From contig CACXEB010000476.1 of NCBI GenBank assembly GCA_902766515.1, forward strand, positions 1 through 12,793: a stretch of 12,793 nt of DNA. Direction: 5' to 3'. A model generated the notes under the pieces. It saw nothing but the letters and a program-made list of their open reading frames with translations. It was not told where the DNA came from and searched no databases. This document shows, one piece after another, positions 6,482 through 12,793 of the stretch. Source of the DNA: an uncultured Eubacteriales bacterium (GTDB taxonomy: Bacteria > Bacillota_A > Clostridia > Christensenellales > Aristaeellaceae). Position numbers and translations under genes: made by a program. The stretch's first letter is position 1. Each line of letters begins with the position of its first letter.

Positions 6482-7258
6482 TCATTCCTCCCGTCCGAAT
6501 ACCTCCCATTCGGTCAGGGCGGGGAAGGCGGAAGGATCATCGCTTTTCTGCAGGCGCTCCAGCCGCAGCCAGGAGACGACCCGGTCTCCGAGGGGGATGA
6601 ACTGGCGGTCGCCGGTCTTCCGCAGGGGGAAGGCCAGGTCGGTGCCGTCGGACAGCACGGCGTGGCCGGACACCCAATAGGCGTCGTGGGGGAAATCGGC
6701 GCGCAGGGTCAGGGCCATCTCCCGGACGCGCACGGGGCGGCCCAGGTCGAGCAGGCACCAGGCGTCCTCGCGGGCGCCGATGCCCCAGCTCTGGTAGGGC
6801 CATTCGCCGTGGCTGGTGTTCAGCCGGAAGCCGTCGATGACGTTCCGGGCGCAGAAGCAGGCCTCATTGCGGGTTTCAACGTTGGCGGTGCAGTGCGGAA
6901 AGAAGTCCGTATCCCCCCGCAGGTCGGCGGGGTTGCGGGCGACGTTCCGCTCCGCCTGGACCTCTTCGGGCGTCATCGCCCGGGCCGTGATGACGTGGCG
7001 GGACGCTTCAAAGGTGCCCGGCGCGTAGGCCTGGCGGTGCTCCCCGGCGGGGACGGCCAAGGTCATGGCGCTATTGGGCAGGAAGACCTCTCCGGCGGGA
7101 AGCGCCTGGTCCAACTGGGCGATGATATGGCGCGCGCCGGAGATACGGATCACGTCGCCGGGCTGGTAAGCGCGGTCAACGCAGAGCAGGGCTTCGCTTT
7201 CATGGGTCGCGGCTGCCAGGACTTCGCCGGACGCGGCATGGGCGGAAATCTGGATCAT
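6482..7258 (-). CDS. Discoidin/F5-8C-like jelly-roll protein, likely carbohydrate-associated
   Basis: A 258-residue protein with no signal peptide or membrane segment. Residues 1-90 form a beta-rich part (GEVLAAATHESEALLCVD, PAGEVFLPNSAMTLAVPAG); about 125-258 look like a galactose-binding-like jelly roll: CARNVIDGF, NTSHGEWPYQSWG, then DAWCLLDLGRPVRVREMALT and FPHDAYWVSGHAVLSDG, closing with WLRLERLQKSD and a terminal WEVFGRE. This order (ARN.IDG, then W, then LDLG.PV.V) is characteristic of F5/8 type C-like domains; I believe relatives carry a DUF7402 label. No catalytic residues can be named. The ATG lies 3 bases after the GH88 stop, with GGGAG as a ribosome site inside that gene, so it is the last gene of the operon. 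It may bind or position a glycan intermediate in the cytoplasm, or be an uncharacterised enzyme. Confidence 0.75.
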   Translation of the reverse strand: MIQISAHAASGEVLAAATHESEALLCVDRAYQPGDVIRISGARHIIAQLDQALPAGEVFLPNSAMTLAVPAGEHRQAYAPGTFEASRHVITARAMTPEEVQAERNVARNPADLRGDTDFFPHCTANVETRNEACFCARNVIDGFRLNTSHGEWPYQSWGIGAREDAWCLLDLGRPVRVREMALTLRADFPHDAYWVSGHAVLSDGTDLAFPLRKTGDRQFIPLGDRVVSWLRLERLQKSDDPSAFPALTEWEVFGREE

Positions 7259-7261
7259 CAG

Positions 7262-8371
7262 TTACTCCCACAGCATCGGGTCGGTGCCGCTGAGCTTCGC
7301 CAGGGCCTCGACCAGGAAATAGTCCCCATAGGTGATATTGGTATGGCGGCCGGCGCCGTCGTCATGATAGCTGGCGGTGCAGCGGGTCAGCAGGCCCAAC
7401 CGCTGGTCCGTCCAGTCGCAGCAGCGGTCCAGGAGGGCGTCCGTCAGGGTCAGCGCGGCCGTTTCATAGTCCTGCCGCCCGGTGAGGCGGTTGAGCTCCT
7501 GGAGCCCGCAGGCGGCGATGGCGCCGGCGATGTTGTCGATGCGCTCCTCGTCCGCCGGCTGGCAGAAGTCGCAGTCTGTCAGCCCATCGGGCCGGATGTG
7601 GGCGATCAGGTTCGCGGCGATCTTTTCCGCGGCTGCCAGATAGGCGGGATTGCCCGTGTTCCGGTGGGCGAGGGTGAAGCCGTACAGGCCCCAGGCCTGG
7701 CCGCGGCTCCACTGGGTGCCGAGGGCATAGCCCTGGCCGGGATGCTCGCGCACGCGCCGGCCGGTCTGCGGGTCAAACTCGATGATGTGGCTGACGGATC
7801 CGTCCGGGCGGATGAATTCGCGGAGCGTGGTGTCGGCGTGGATGTCCGCCACCTTCGCGAAGCGGGGATCCCCCGTCCGGCGGCTGGCCCAGTAGAGCAG
7901 GGACAGGTTCATCATGCAGTCGATGATTGCGAAGCCGGGCTGGTCCGGGCCATTCCAGGCGCGGAGGAACCCCGTGGGGTTGAACCGGCCCATGAGCAGG
8001 CTCGCGGCGTGCAGCGTGTCCTGCAGGGCCTGCTCGTCGCCTGTCAGCTTCCAGTCCGCGCCGCTGGACAGCAGGTACATGAAGCCCACATCGTGGTTCA
8101 GGAAGCGGAAGTTCCGGAATTCGGCGGTGAGCAGGGCTTCCGTCCGCCGCGCCTCCTCGAGGTAGAAAACGTCATGGGTGGCGGCGTAGAACTGCCACAT
8201 CAGACCGGGCCAGAAACCGCCGGTCCACCAGCTGTTGCCGTCGTAGGGCGATTCGATCCACTGCCCGTTCTCGCTCTTGTAGGGGATGATCCCCCGGCTG
8301 CGGGCTTCCTCCGCGCCGCGGCGGAACTTTTCCGCGGCCTGAGCCAGGAAGGTCTCATAGCGATTCTGCAA
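7262..8371 (-). CDS. Glycoside hydrolase family 88, unsaturated glucuronyl hydrolase
   Basis: A 369-residue (alpha/alpha)6-barrel enzyme of the usual GH88 length that hydrates and releases the 4,5-unsaturated uronic acid left by polysaccharide lyases. The two catalytic aspartates are visible: Asp94 in LNHDVGFMY and Asp151 in AIIDCMMNLSLLYW, equivalent to Asp88 and Asp149 of Bacillus sp. GL1 UGL. Substrate-site motifs include SWWTGGFWPGLMW (47-59), WSRGQAWGLYGF and the C-terminal HTNITYGDYFLVEAL. A cysteine replaces the usual asparagine after Asp151 (IIDC instead of IIDN). No signal peptide, so cytoplasmic. The start is TTG at 8371, the first possible start after an in-frame stop, with GAGGAGG 9 bases before it; it overlaps the DUF2264 gene by 17 bases, implying translational coupling. 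Adjacent lyase-like and DUF2264 genes suggest work on uronic-acid oligosaccharides; the linkage preference is not visible. Confidence 0.93.
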   Translation of the reverse strand: MQNRYETFLAQAAEKFRRGAEEARSRGIIPYKSENGQWIESPYDGNSWWTGGFWPGLMWQFYAATHDVFYLEEARRTEALLTAEFRNFRFLNHDVGFMYLLSSGADWKLTGDEQALQDTLHAASLLMGRFNPTGFLRAWNGPDQPGFAIIDCMMNLSLLYWASRRTGDPRFAKVADIHADTTLREFIRPDGSVSHIIEFDPQTGRRVREHPGQGYALGTQWSRGQAWGLYGFTLAHRNTGNPAYLAAAEKIAANLIAHIRPDGLTDCDFCQPADEERIDNIAGAIAACGLQELNRLTGRQDYETAALTLTDALLDRCCDWTDQRLGLLTRCTASYHDDGAGRHTNITYGDYFLVEALAKLSGTDPMLWE

Positions 8372-10160
8372 GTTTCAGCACCTCCTCGGGGACGGTTTCG
8401 GGACATACGCTGTCCGTACCGGCATAGACCGCGCACATCAGGACGGACTTGCCCTGGGGCAGGTCTGCCAGCAGGGTGGGAATGACGGTGCGGGGATACA
8501 GCAGGTTGGTATTGGGCTCCGCGTGGATGACCTCGCCCTTCCCGTAGCCTTGGAGGGCAAAGATGGCGCTGGTGCCGTAATCGCCGCTGGCGGACACGCG
8601 GTCGGCCGCTTCCCTGCGGACGGAGGCGATCCGGTCGCAGGGCCGGGCGCCGGCCCAGTCCTTGCGGACGGCGAAGGCGCCCTCCGCCGCCTGGATCGGG
8701 CAGTCCGCGCGGATCACGTGCCGCCGCACATGCCACATGCCCAGCGGGGCGACGACGGTGTCGATCATCACCCCTTCCATGGGACACCAGGTAAAGCTCA
8801 CGCGGTCTTCGGTCAGCTCAAAGCGGTCGCAGCCGCTGCGGGCGTGCCACAGGTCCTTGCCGGTGCGCCGGACCGCCAGCATGGAGTCATACGCGCCCTT
8901 GTTCAGGGTGGTGGATTCCTTGGTCACGGAAAAGGCGAAATGGGTGGAGTAGGCAAACTTCTCGTATTTTTCATCCTCGTGCATGTGCTCCCAGGCATGG
9001 TTGCCGGCGGTATAGGCCACCACCTGGCGGTTGCCTTCGTCCCGGGTGAGGAGCAGCCGCACCTGGCTGTCCAGGAAGCGGGCGGGCGGCGCGAAGGGAC
9101 GCTCCTCCGCCTGCCAGAAGGGGTGGTCCTCCGGCAGGGCCAGCACGAAGAAGGTCTTCATGCCCCAGTAGGGGGACCCGGGCGCGTTGTAGCCCTCTGC
9201 GGCGCAGAGGTTGGGATAGCCGTATCCCACGGTCAGCACCCCGTCCCGGTCAAAGATCGGCAGGCGCAGCCAAGCGCGCAGGTTGCCGAGCAGCAGCCCC
9301 TTCATCTCACCCCAGTCCAGCCCCGGCGCGGTCACGCCCGCAAGGGCCATGGCCGCGAAAAAGGCTCCCTGCGCGAACCGGTAGGTGAGGCTGCGGCCGT
9401 AGGGCAGGGCCCGGCCCTCGCGGTCAAACCAGCAGGCGAAGCGCGGGGCGATCAGCCGGGCGCGCTCCACGAAGCGGGCGCAGCGCTCTGGATCCCTGTC
9501 CCGCATGGCGGCGGCGTAGACGAGGCTGTAGTAGTGGAAGCCCCAGAGGGTGTAGTAGTCGCGCTTGGTGAGGTAGTCAAAATACCACCCGTCGCCGACG
9601 TAATGGCTTTCCATCATGTCCAGGTCCTCCCGGAGCCGGTTCTCGTTGACCGGGCGGCCGACGGACAGGAAGCCGGTGTTGACCAGGATCCGGAAATAGC
9701 GCCAGTTGTTCTTCGGCATGTCATAGCGGTTGATCTGGTCGAGCCAGGCGATCAGGTGGTCCCGCTGGGCCTCCGTCAGCTCGCCGTAGAAGCGGTCCGG
9801 CACAAAGCACAGCCCCGTGCCGATGACGGCCATTTCGACCATCCGCTGGTCATAATCGCCGATATCGCCCCAGTATTCCGGATCGTCCGGATCGGTCCCG
9901 TGGATGATGCCCTCCCGCCAGAGGGCCCAGAAGGGCTCCGCCTCGGGACAGCGGCCGATCAGCATCGGGACCAGGGCCCAGAGGACGCGCGAAAAGCCTT
10001 CCATGCCGGCCACGTCCTCGGAATAATGGGCGGAGCCGGCCCCGATCATCAGCCGTGCTTTGCCGGGGGTCAGGCAGGCGGTCAGCGGCCGGATCATGCG
10101 GACGGCCGCGTCCACCATGTCCTGGCGGGTCTTCAGGGGCATCGGCATATCAAAGCTCAT
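8355..10160 (-). CDS. DUF2264 family protein, putative uronide-active glycosidase
   Basis: A 601-residue protein of DUF2264 type and usual length. The N-terminal 370 or so residues look like an alpha/alpha barrel: GAGSAHYSEDVAGMEGFSR near 40-58, WGDIGDYDQRMVEMA, KNNWRYFRILVNTGF from Lys150 with Trp153, DGWYFDYLTKRDYYTLWGFH, and LPYGRSLTYRFAQGAFF. The remainder (about 370-601) is a beta-rich C-terminal part with HAWEHMHEDEKYEKFAYSTH. No signal peptide. AAGGAGG lies 6 bases before the ATG, and the gene overlaps the heparinase-like gene by 11 bases and GH88 by 17. From memory, DUF2264 proteins have been tied to exo-acting glucuronidases (CAZy GH154); I am not certain of that mapping. The context with lyase and GH88 genes fits a cytoplasmic exo-enzyme on acidic oligosaccharides. 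Family call firm, activity inferred. Confidence 0.87.
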   Translation of the reverse strand: MSFDMPMPLKTRQDMVDAAVRMIRPLTACLTPGKARLMIGAGSAHYSEDVAGMEGFSRVLWALVPMLIGRCPEAEPFWALWREGIIHGTDPDDPEYWGDIGDYDQRMVEMAVIGTGLCFVPDRFYGELTEAQRDHLIAWLDQINRYDMPKNNWRYFRILVNTGFLSVGRPVNENRLREDLDMMESHYVGDGWYFDYLTKRDYYTLWGFHYYSLVYAAAMRDRDPERCARFVERARLIAPRFACWFDREGRALPYGRSLTYRFAQGAFFAAMALAGVTAPGLDWGEMKGLLLGNLRAWLRLPIFDRDGVLTVGYGYPNLCAAEGYNAPGSPYWGMKTFFVLALPEDHPFWQAEERPFAPPARFLDSQVRLLLTRDEGNRQVVAYTAGNHAWEHMHEDEKYEKFAYSTHFAFSVTKESTTLNKGAYDSMLAVRRTGKDLWHARSGCDRFELTEDRVSFTWCPMEGVMIDTVVAPLGMWHVRRHVIRADCPIQAAEGAFAVRKDWAGARPCDRIASVRREAADRVSASGDYGTSAIFALQGYGKGEVIHAEPNTNLLYPRTVIPTLLADLPQGKSVLMCAVYAGTDSVCPETVPEEVLKLAESL

Positions 10161-11988
10161 GGTGTTCCTCCTTGGATCGCTGTGCGCCGCAGACGGTCAG
10201 GCGCCAGGTGATATCGTGGACGGCGGCCGCGGGAGCGGTCAGCCGGACCCGCCACAGGCTGCCGGGAAAGCTGTGGGCCATCCGCGCGTCCGTCACGGGA
10301 ATCTCTTCGATGCCGCACCGGAAACCGTCCGGCAGGGCCATCCGGACAGGCCCCAGGTCCAGGGCGTCCGGACCGGCCTGCGGTTCGCGGCGCAGCATGA
10401 AGACCCAGGTGACGGGCCGGGCCGTGTCCAGCGTCACCGCGTCGCGGACCGTCAGCCCGTCTTCGGTGAGCGCCAGCTCACGGCGGAGGCTGACCAGCCC
10501 CGCTTCCGGAGGATAGGCGCCCGCGAGGTCCAGCGTGAGGCCGTCCGGCCGGCAGCATACGTCCCGCGCGGCGTATTCCGTGCCGGCGCACTGCTCCGTT
10601 TCGCCGACCAGGGGGACGTTGTGATAGGCGGAGCGGGTGTTCCACAGGGTATAGCGCTGGGCGGAAAAGGTCTTGGCGGTATAGGTCATGTTGCCGGCGT
10701 CGACGACGACGGGCGCGCCGTCCGCGTACAGCATGAAGCTCCCGATGTCGTTGTGGTTGTGGCTTTCGCCGTTGTGCCCGCCCTTGCAGCACAGCGTCAG
10801 CCGCCCGCGGCGCACAACGCGCAGCTGCAGGTCCGGCAGCCAGCTGTCGGCCGGGGGCGCGGCCGGAAGGGTGTCGGCGGCGGGATGAAACAGCAGGCTT
10901 GTGAGGCGCGTCAGGTGCGGCACGTCGTTGAGCTGCGCGGCGAGCGTGCCGCGGGAACGTGCGCCCATGGCCACAAGCGCCGGATCGCAGAGGCGTTCGC
11001 CCGCGTACTGCAGCCGTTCGCCGGACAGGAAGGGGCGGGCGTCGCAGTCTGCGAAATTGACAAACCAGCCGTCGCTGACCTTCGCCTTCAGGGGGAAGGA
11101 GAGGATATTGCGGATCTTTTCCTCCTGCCAGAAGGTCATCCGGCCGCCGGTCAGCTGTTCCAGCGCTTCCAGGCAGTCCAGCAGGGCCCCGCCGGCCACG
11201 TTCCAGTAGCCCGCGCCCTCGTCGCAGCCGCCGTCGGCAGGAACCACGTCCAGCCACCGGTCCAGCATCCGGCAGGCCCGGTCCAGCAGCGCGGCCAGCG
11301 CCGCGGCATCCATCGGGCTCAGGCAGGCGCAGACGATGACGTTGGAAAGGATCCAGGGGGTCCAGTTGTTGAGGTCCCTGCGGCGGAAGCCCATCCACCA
11401 GAATTCGTCGTGCGTCATGAAGGGCCGGAGGATGCGGCTGTCCACCTCCTCCCGGATCCGCCGGACGATCTCCGGGCTCACCGCGTCAAGGCGGGGACCG
11501 AGCATGCGGGCGACCATCGACAGGATCATGCCGGTCTGGGCGGAAAACAGGTCGATGTACGGCCGGCTGCGGTCAGGCAGCGGATAATCCGCCGGGGCGG
11601 GCGCGCCGGGAATGGGATTGACGTTGTGGGCGGAAATGACCCAGGTGGTTTCCTCACAGATGCACCAGATCCCGTCGATCACGTCGTCCAGGCCAACCTC
11701 CGGGCGGATCCGGGCGTCCAGCGCCGCCCAGCACAGCTTCCGCCGCCGGAAAAAATAGGGCGTCTCGTCAGCCTTCCGGCTGCCGTCGCGCACAAAGGCC
11801 AGGAATCCGGCAGCCGTCCGCATGGGATAGGGCTGCGGACGGTACGCGTCGGCCTCGCGCAGGATCTCGTCGCGATACGCCTGCGGCAGGTTCTCCCAGG
11901 CGCTGTCATCCGCGGGCAGGAACGGGGCGGGCGGCTCCTTCAGTAAAAGCTCCGCCATGGGGTGCCGGTCCAGGTATTCGCCAAACAT
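10150..11988 (-). CDS. Heparinase II/III-like protein, putative oligosaccharide lyase
   Basis: A 612-residue protein with the heparinase II/III layout: an N-terminal alpha/alpha toroid (about 40-340) and a C-terminal beta-sandwich (about 385-600). Matches to catalytic regions: Asn207-Asn208-Trp (LNNWTPWILSN), Tyr261 in DEGAGYWNVAGG, His410/His412 in GESHNHNDIGSF, VVVDAGNMTYT with Tyr436, and AYHNVPL with His456. In Pedobacter heparinase II the corresponding residues are His202, Tyr257 and His406, so Tyr and the later His are kept but the first His site appears to be Asn here. There is no signal peptide, unlike many secreted relatives, so it should act on imported oligosaccharides. AAGGAGG lies 5 bases before the ATG. 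It is the first enzyme gene after the sugar permease, 70 bases downstream, and overlaps the DUF2264 gene. Substrate (heparan-, alginate-, ulvan- or other uronate-type) not determinable; a non-lyase role is possible. Confidence 0.88.
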   Translation of the reverse strand: MFGEYLDRHPMAELLLKEPPAPFLPADDSAWENLPQAYRDEILREADAYRPQPYPMRTAAGFLAFVRDGSRKADETPYFFRRRKLCWAALDARIRPEVGLDDVIDGIWCICEETTWVISAHNVNPIPGAPAPADYPLPDRSRPYIDLFSAQTGMILSMVARMLGPRLDAVSPEIVRRIREEVDSRILRPFMTHDEFWWMGFRRRDLNNWTPWILSNVIVCACLSPMDAAALAALLDRACRMLDRWLDVVPADGGCDEGAGYWNVAGGALLDCLEALEQLTGGRMTFWQEEKIRNILSFPLKAKVSDGWFVNFADCDARPFLSGERLQYAGERLCDPALVAMGARSRGTLAAQLNDVPHLTRLTSLLFHPAADTLPAAPPADSWLPDLQLRVVRRGRLTLCCKGGHNGESHNHNDIGSFMLYADGAPVVVDAGNMTYTAKTFSAQRYTLWNTRSAYHNVPLVGETEQCAGTEYAARDVCCRPDGLTLDLAGAYPPEAGLVSLRRELALTEDGLTVRDAVTLDTARPVTWVFMLRREPQAGPDALDLGPVRMALPDGFRCGIEEIPVTDARMAHSFPGSLWRVRLTAPAAAVHDITWRLTVCGAQRSKEEHHEL

Positions 11989-12006
11989 ACTGCCTCCTTG
12001 ATGACG

Positions 12007-12038
12007 CGCCGGACGGCTGTCTGCAAAGGCGTCCGGCG
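12007..12038 (-). other. Intra-operon hairpin between the permease and lyase genes
   Basis: A perfect 9-bp inverted repeat, CGCCGGACG (12007-12015) and CGTCCGGCG (12030-12038), with a 14-base loop, lies in the 70-base gap between the permease stop and the heparinase-like start. Read on the - strand it is followed by the AAGGAGG ribosome site, not by a T-run, so it is probably not a full terminator. It could stabilise the upstream permease message or cause partial termination. I saw no promoter in this gap. Confidence 0.6.
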
Positions 12039-12058
12039 ATGGGGGAAAAACGCCGCGG

Positions 12059-12793
12059 TCAGCCCTTCAGGCCGCTGGTGGCGATGCCTTCGATGAAATA
12101 CCGCTGCAGCGCCAGGAAGACGGCGGAAACGGGCACCAGGGAAACGACCGACGCGGCCATGATCAGGTGGTAGTCGCTGGAGTTCTCCTGGATGAACCGG
12201 CGCAGGCCGATCTGGATCGTCTTGTTCTCATCACGGGTCAGGTAGATCATCGGGCCCATGTAGTCGTTCCAGGTGCCGACGAAGGTGAAGATGACCAGCG
12301 TGGCGATGGCGGCGGTGGACAGGGGCAGCATGATGAGCGCCCAGATGCCGTACTCGCTGAGGCCGTCGATGCGGGCGGCCTCGCAGAGCTCGTCGGGGAT
12401 GCTCTGGTAGAACTGCCGCATCAGGAACACGCCGAAGGCGGAAAATGCCTGCAGCACCATGATCGCCAGCAGCCGGTCATACAGGCCGAAGGCGTGCATC
12501 AGGATGTACTGGGGCAGCATGTAGGCCTGCCACGGCACGGCGATGGTGCTGATATACGCCAGGAAGAGCACGTTGCGGCCGCGGAAGCGGAGCTTGGCAA
12601 AGGCGTAGGCGGCGAAGGAGGAGGTCAGGGTCTGGATGAAGGTCACGCAGATGGCGACGATGGCCGTGTTCCTGAAATAGGTCAGCATCGGCACCTTGGT
12701 CCAGATCAGGCTGTAGTTTTCCCAGTGGAAGACCTCGGGGATCCATTTCATCGGGTAGGAGAATACCTCGCGGTCCAGCTTGAGGGAGGAGGA
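12059..12793 (-). CDS. Carbohydrate ABC transporter permease (CUT1, MalG-like), 5' end beyond the window
   Basis: The inner-membrane permease of a sugar ABC importer. The reading frame is open to the window edge: upstream of the first Met (base 12751) a further 14 codons (SSSLKLDREVFSYP) continue without a stop, matching the usual family sequence before 'MKWIP', so the true start is outside and 244 residues are seen. Counting from that Met, membrane segments lie at about 25-52, 62-84, 94-112, 134-160 and 196-217. The EAA loop that docks onto the ATPase is present (EAARIDG at 124-130, then LPLS), and the GTWNDYMGPMIYL and IATSGLKG ends are typical MalG/LplC-type features. It should work with another permease, a solute-binding protein and a shared MsmX-type ATPase, none visible here. 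The enzymes that follow suggest a uronic-acid oligosaccharide as cargo. Confidence 0.93.
   Translation of the reverse strand, partial: SSSLKLDREVFSYPMKWIPEVFHWENYSLIWTKVPMLTYFRNTAIVAICVTFIQTLTSSFAAYAFAKLRFRGRNVLFLAYISTIAVPWQAYMLPQYILMHAFGLYDRLLAIMVLQAFSAFGVFLMRQFYQSIPDELCEAARIDGLSEYGIWALIMLPLSTAAIATLVIFTFVGTWNDYMGPMIYLTRDENKTIQIGLRRFIQENSSDYHLIMAASVVSLVPVSAVFLALQRYFIEGIATSGLKG

Noticed and set aside
6662..8485. A 607-codon + strand open frame opposite the GH88 and jelly-roll genes.
   Set aside because: Low-complexity Gly/Ala/Val/Gln-rich translation with no motif. It crosses two well-supported - strand genes and has no ribosome site or promoter.
8523..11946. Two long + strand open frames (562 and 628 codons) opposite the DUF2264 and heparinase-like genes.
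   Set aside because: They are compositional shadows of the same kind; the - strand frames carry clear family signatures and Shine-Dalgarno sites.
11989..12058. A possible separate promoter for the enzyme genes after the permease.
   Set aside because: No -35/-10 pair on the - strand is visible in the 70-base gap; only a hairpin and a ribosome site.

Overview
This is a high-GC (by eye well above 60%), densely packed bacterial window. Gene style (strong AGGAGG-type ribosome sites, short overlaps, short rho-independent terminators), an OhrR/thioredoxin-type peroxidase pair, a MerR regulator and a Gram-positive-style sugar ABC permease feeding enzymes without signal peptides all suggest a Bacillota/Clostridia-type organism, possibly a gut or rumen anaerobe of the high-GC Christensenellales/Aristaeellaceae kind. 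The taxonomic guess is an inference and only weakly held. No RNA genes, CRISPR arrays, insertion sequences or phage genes were seen.

Left part, + strand (1-2711): a tight probable operon of an FMN-type split-barrel protein (PPOX family), an OhrR-like MarR regulator that keeps the sensing Cys and both partner Tyr residues, a thioredoxin-type glutathione peroxidase, and a radical SAM protein. It ends in a clear terminator. The first three read as a peroxide-sensing and detoxifying set; the radical SAM enzyme is an unexplained passenger.

Middle part, + strand (2746-6474): an independently transcribed UvrA paralogue behind a near-consensus promoter (TTGACA, 17 bp, TAAAAT). It keeps both ABC modules and the zinc modules but lacks the segment that in UvrA binds UvrB. 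It is followed by a MerR-family regulator with an unrecognised C-terminal domain, transcribed from a textbook MerR promoter with a 19-bp spacer carrying an inverted repeat. A strong two-way terminator at 6440-6474 closes this part and also closes the convergent operon.

Right part, - strand (12793 down to 6482): a carbohydrate-use operon. In order of transcription it holds a CUT1-type ABC permease (5' end outside the window), a heparinase II/III-like protein, a DUF2264 protein, a GH88 unsaturated glucuronyl hydrolase, and a small jelly-roll (discoidin-like) protein. The last four overlap or nearly touch, and none has a signal peptide. The likely job is import of uronic-acid-containing oligosaccharides and their breakdown in the cytoplasm by elimination (lyase), removal of the unsaturated uronate (GH88), and further trimming. 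The exact glycan is not visible from the sequence.

Very long open frames opposite the real genes (up to 1220 codons) are treated as high-GC shadows. No stretch over 300 bases lacks a gene.
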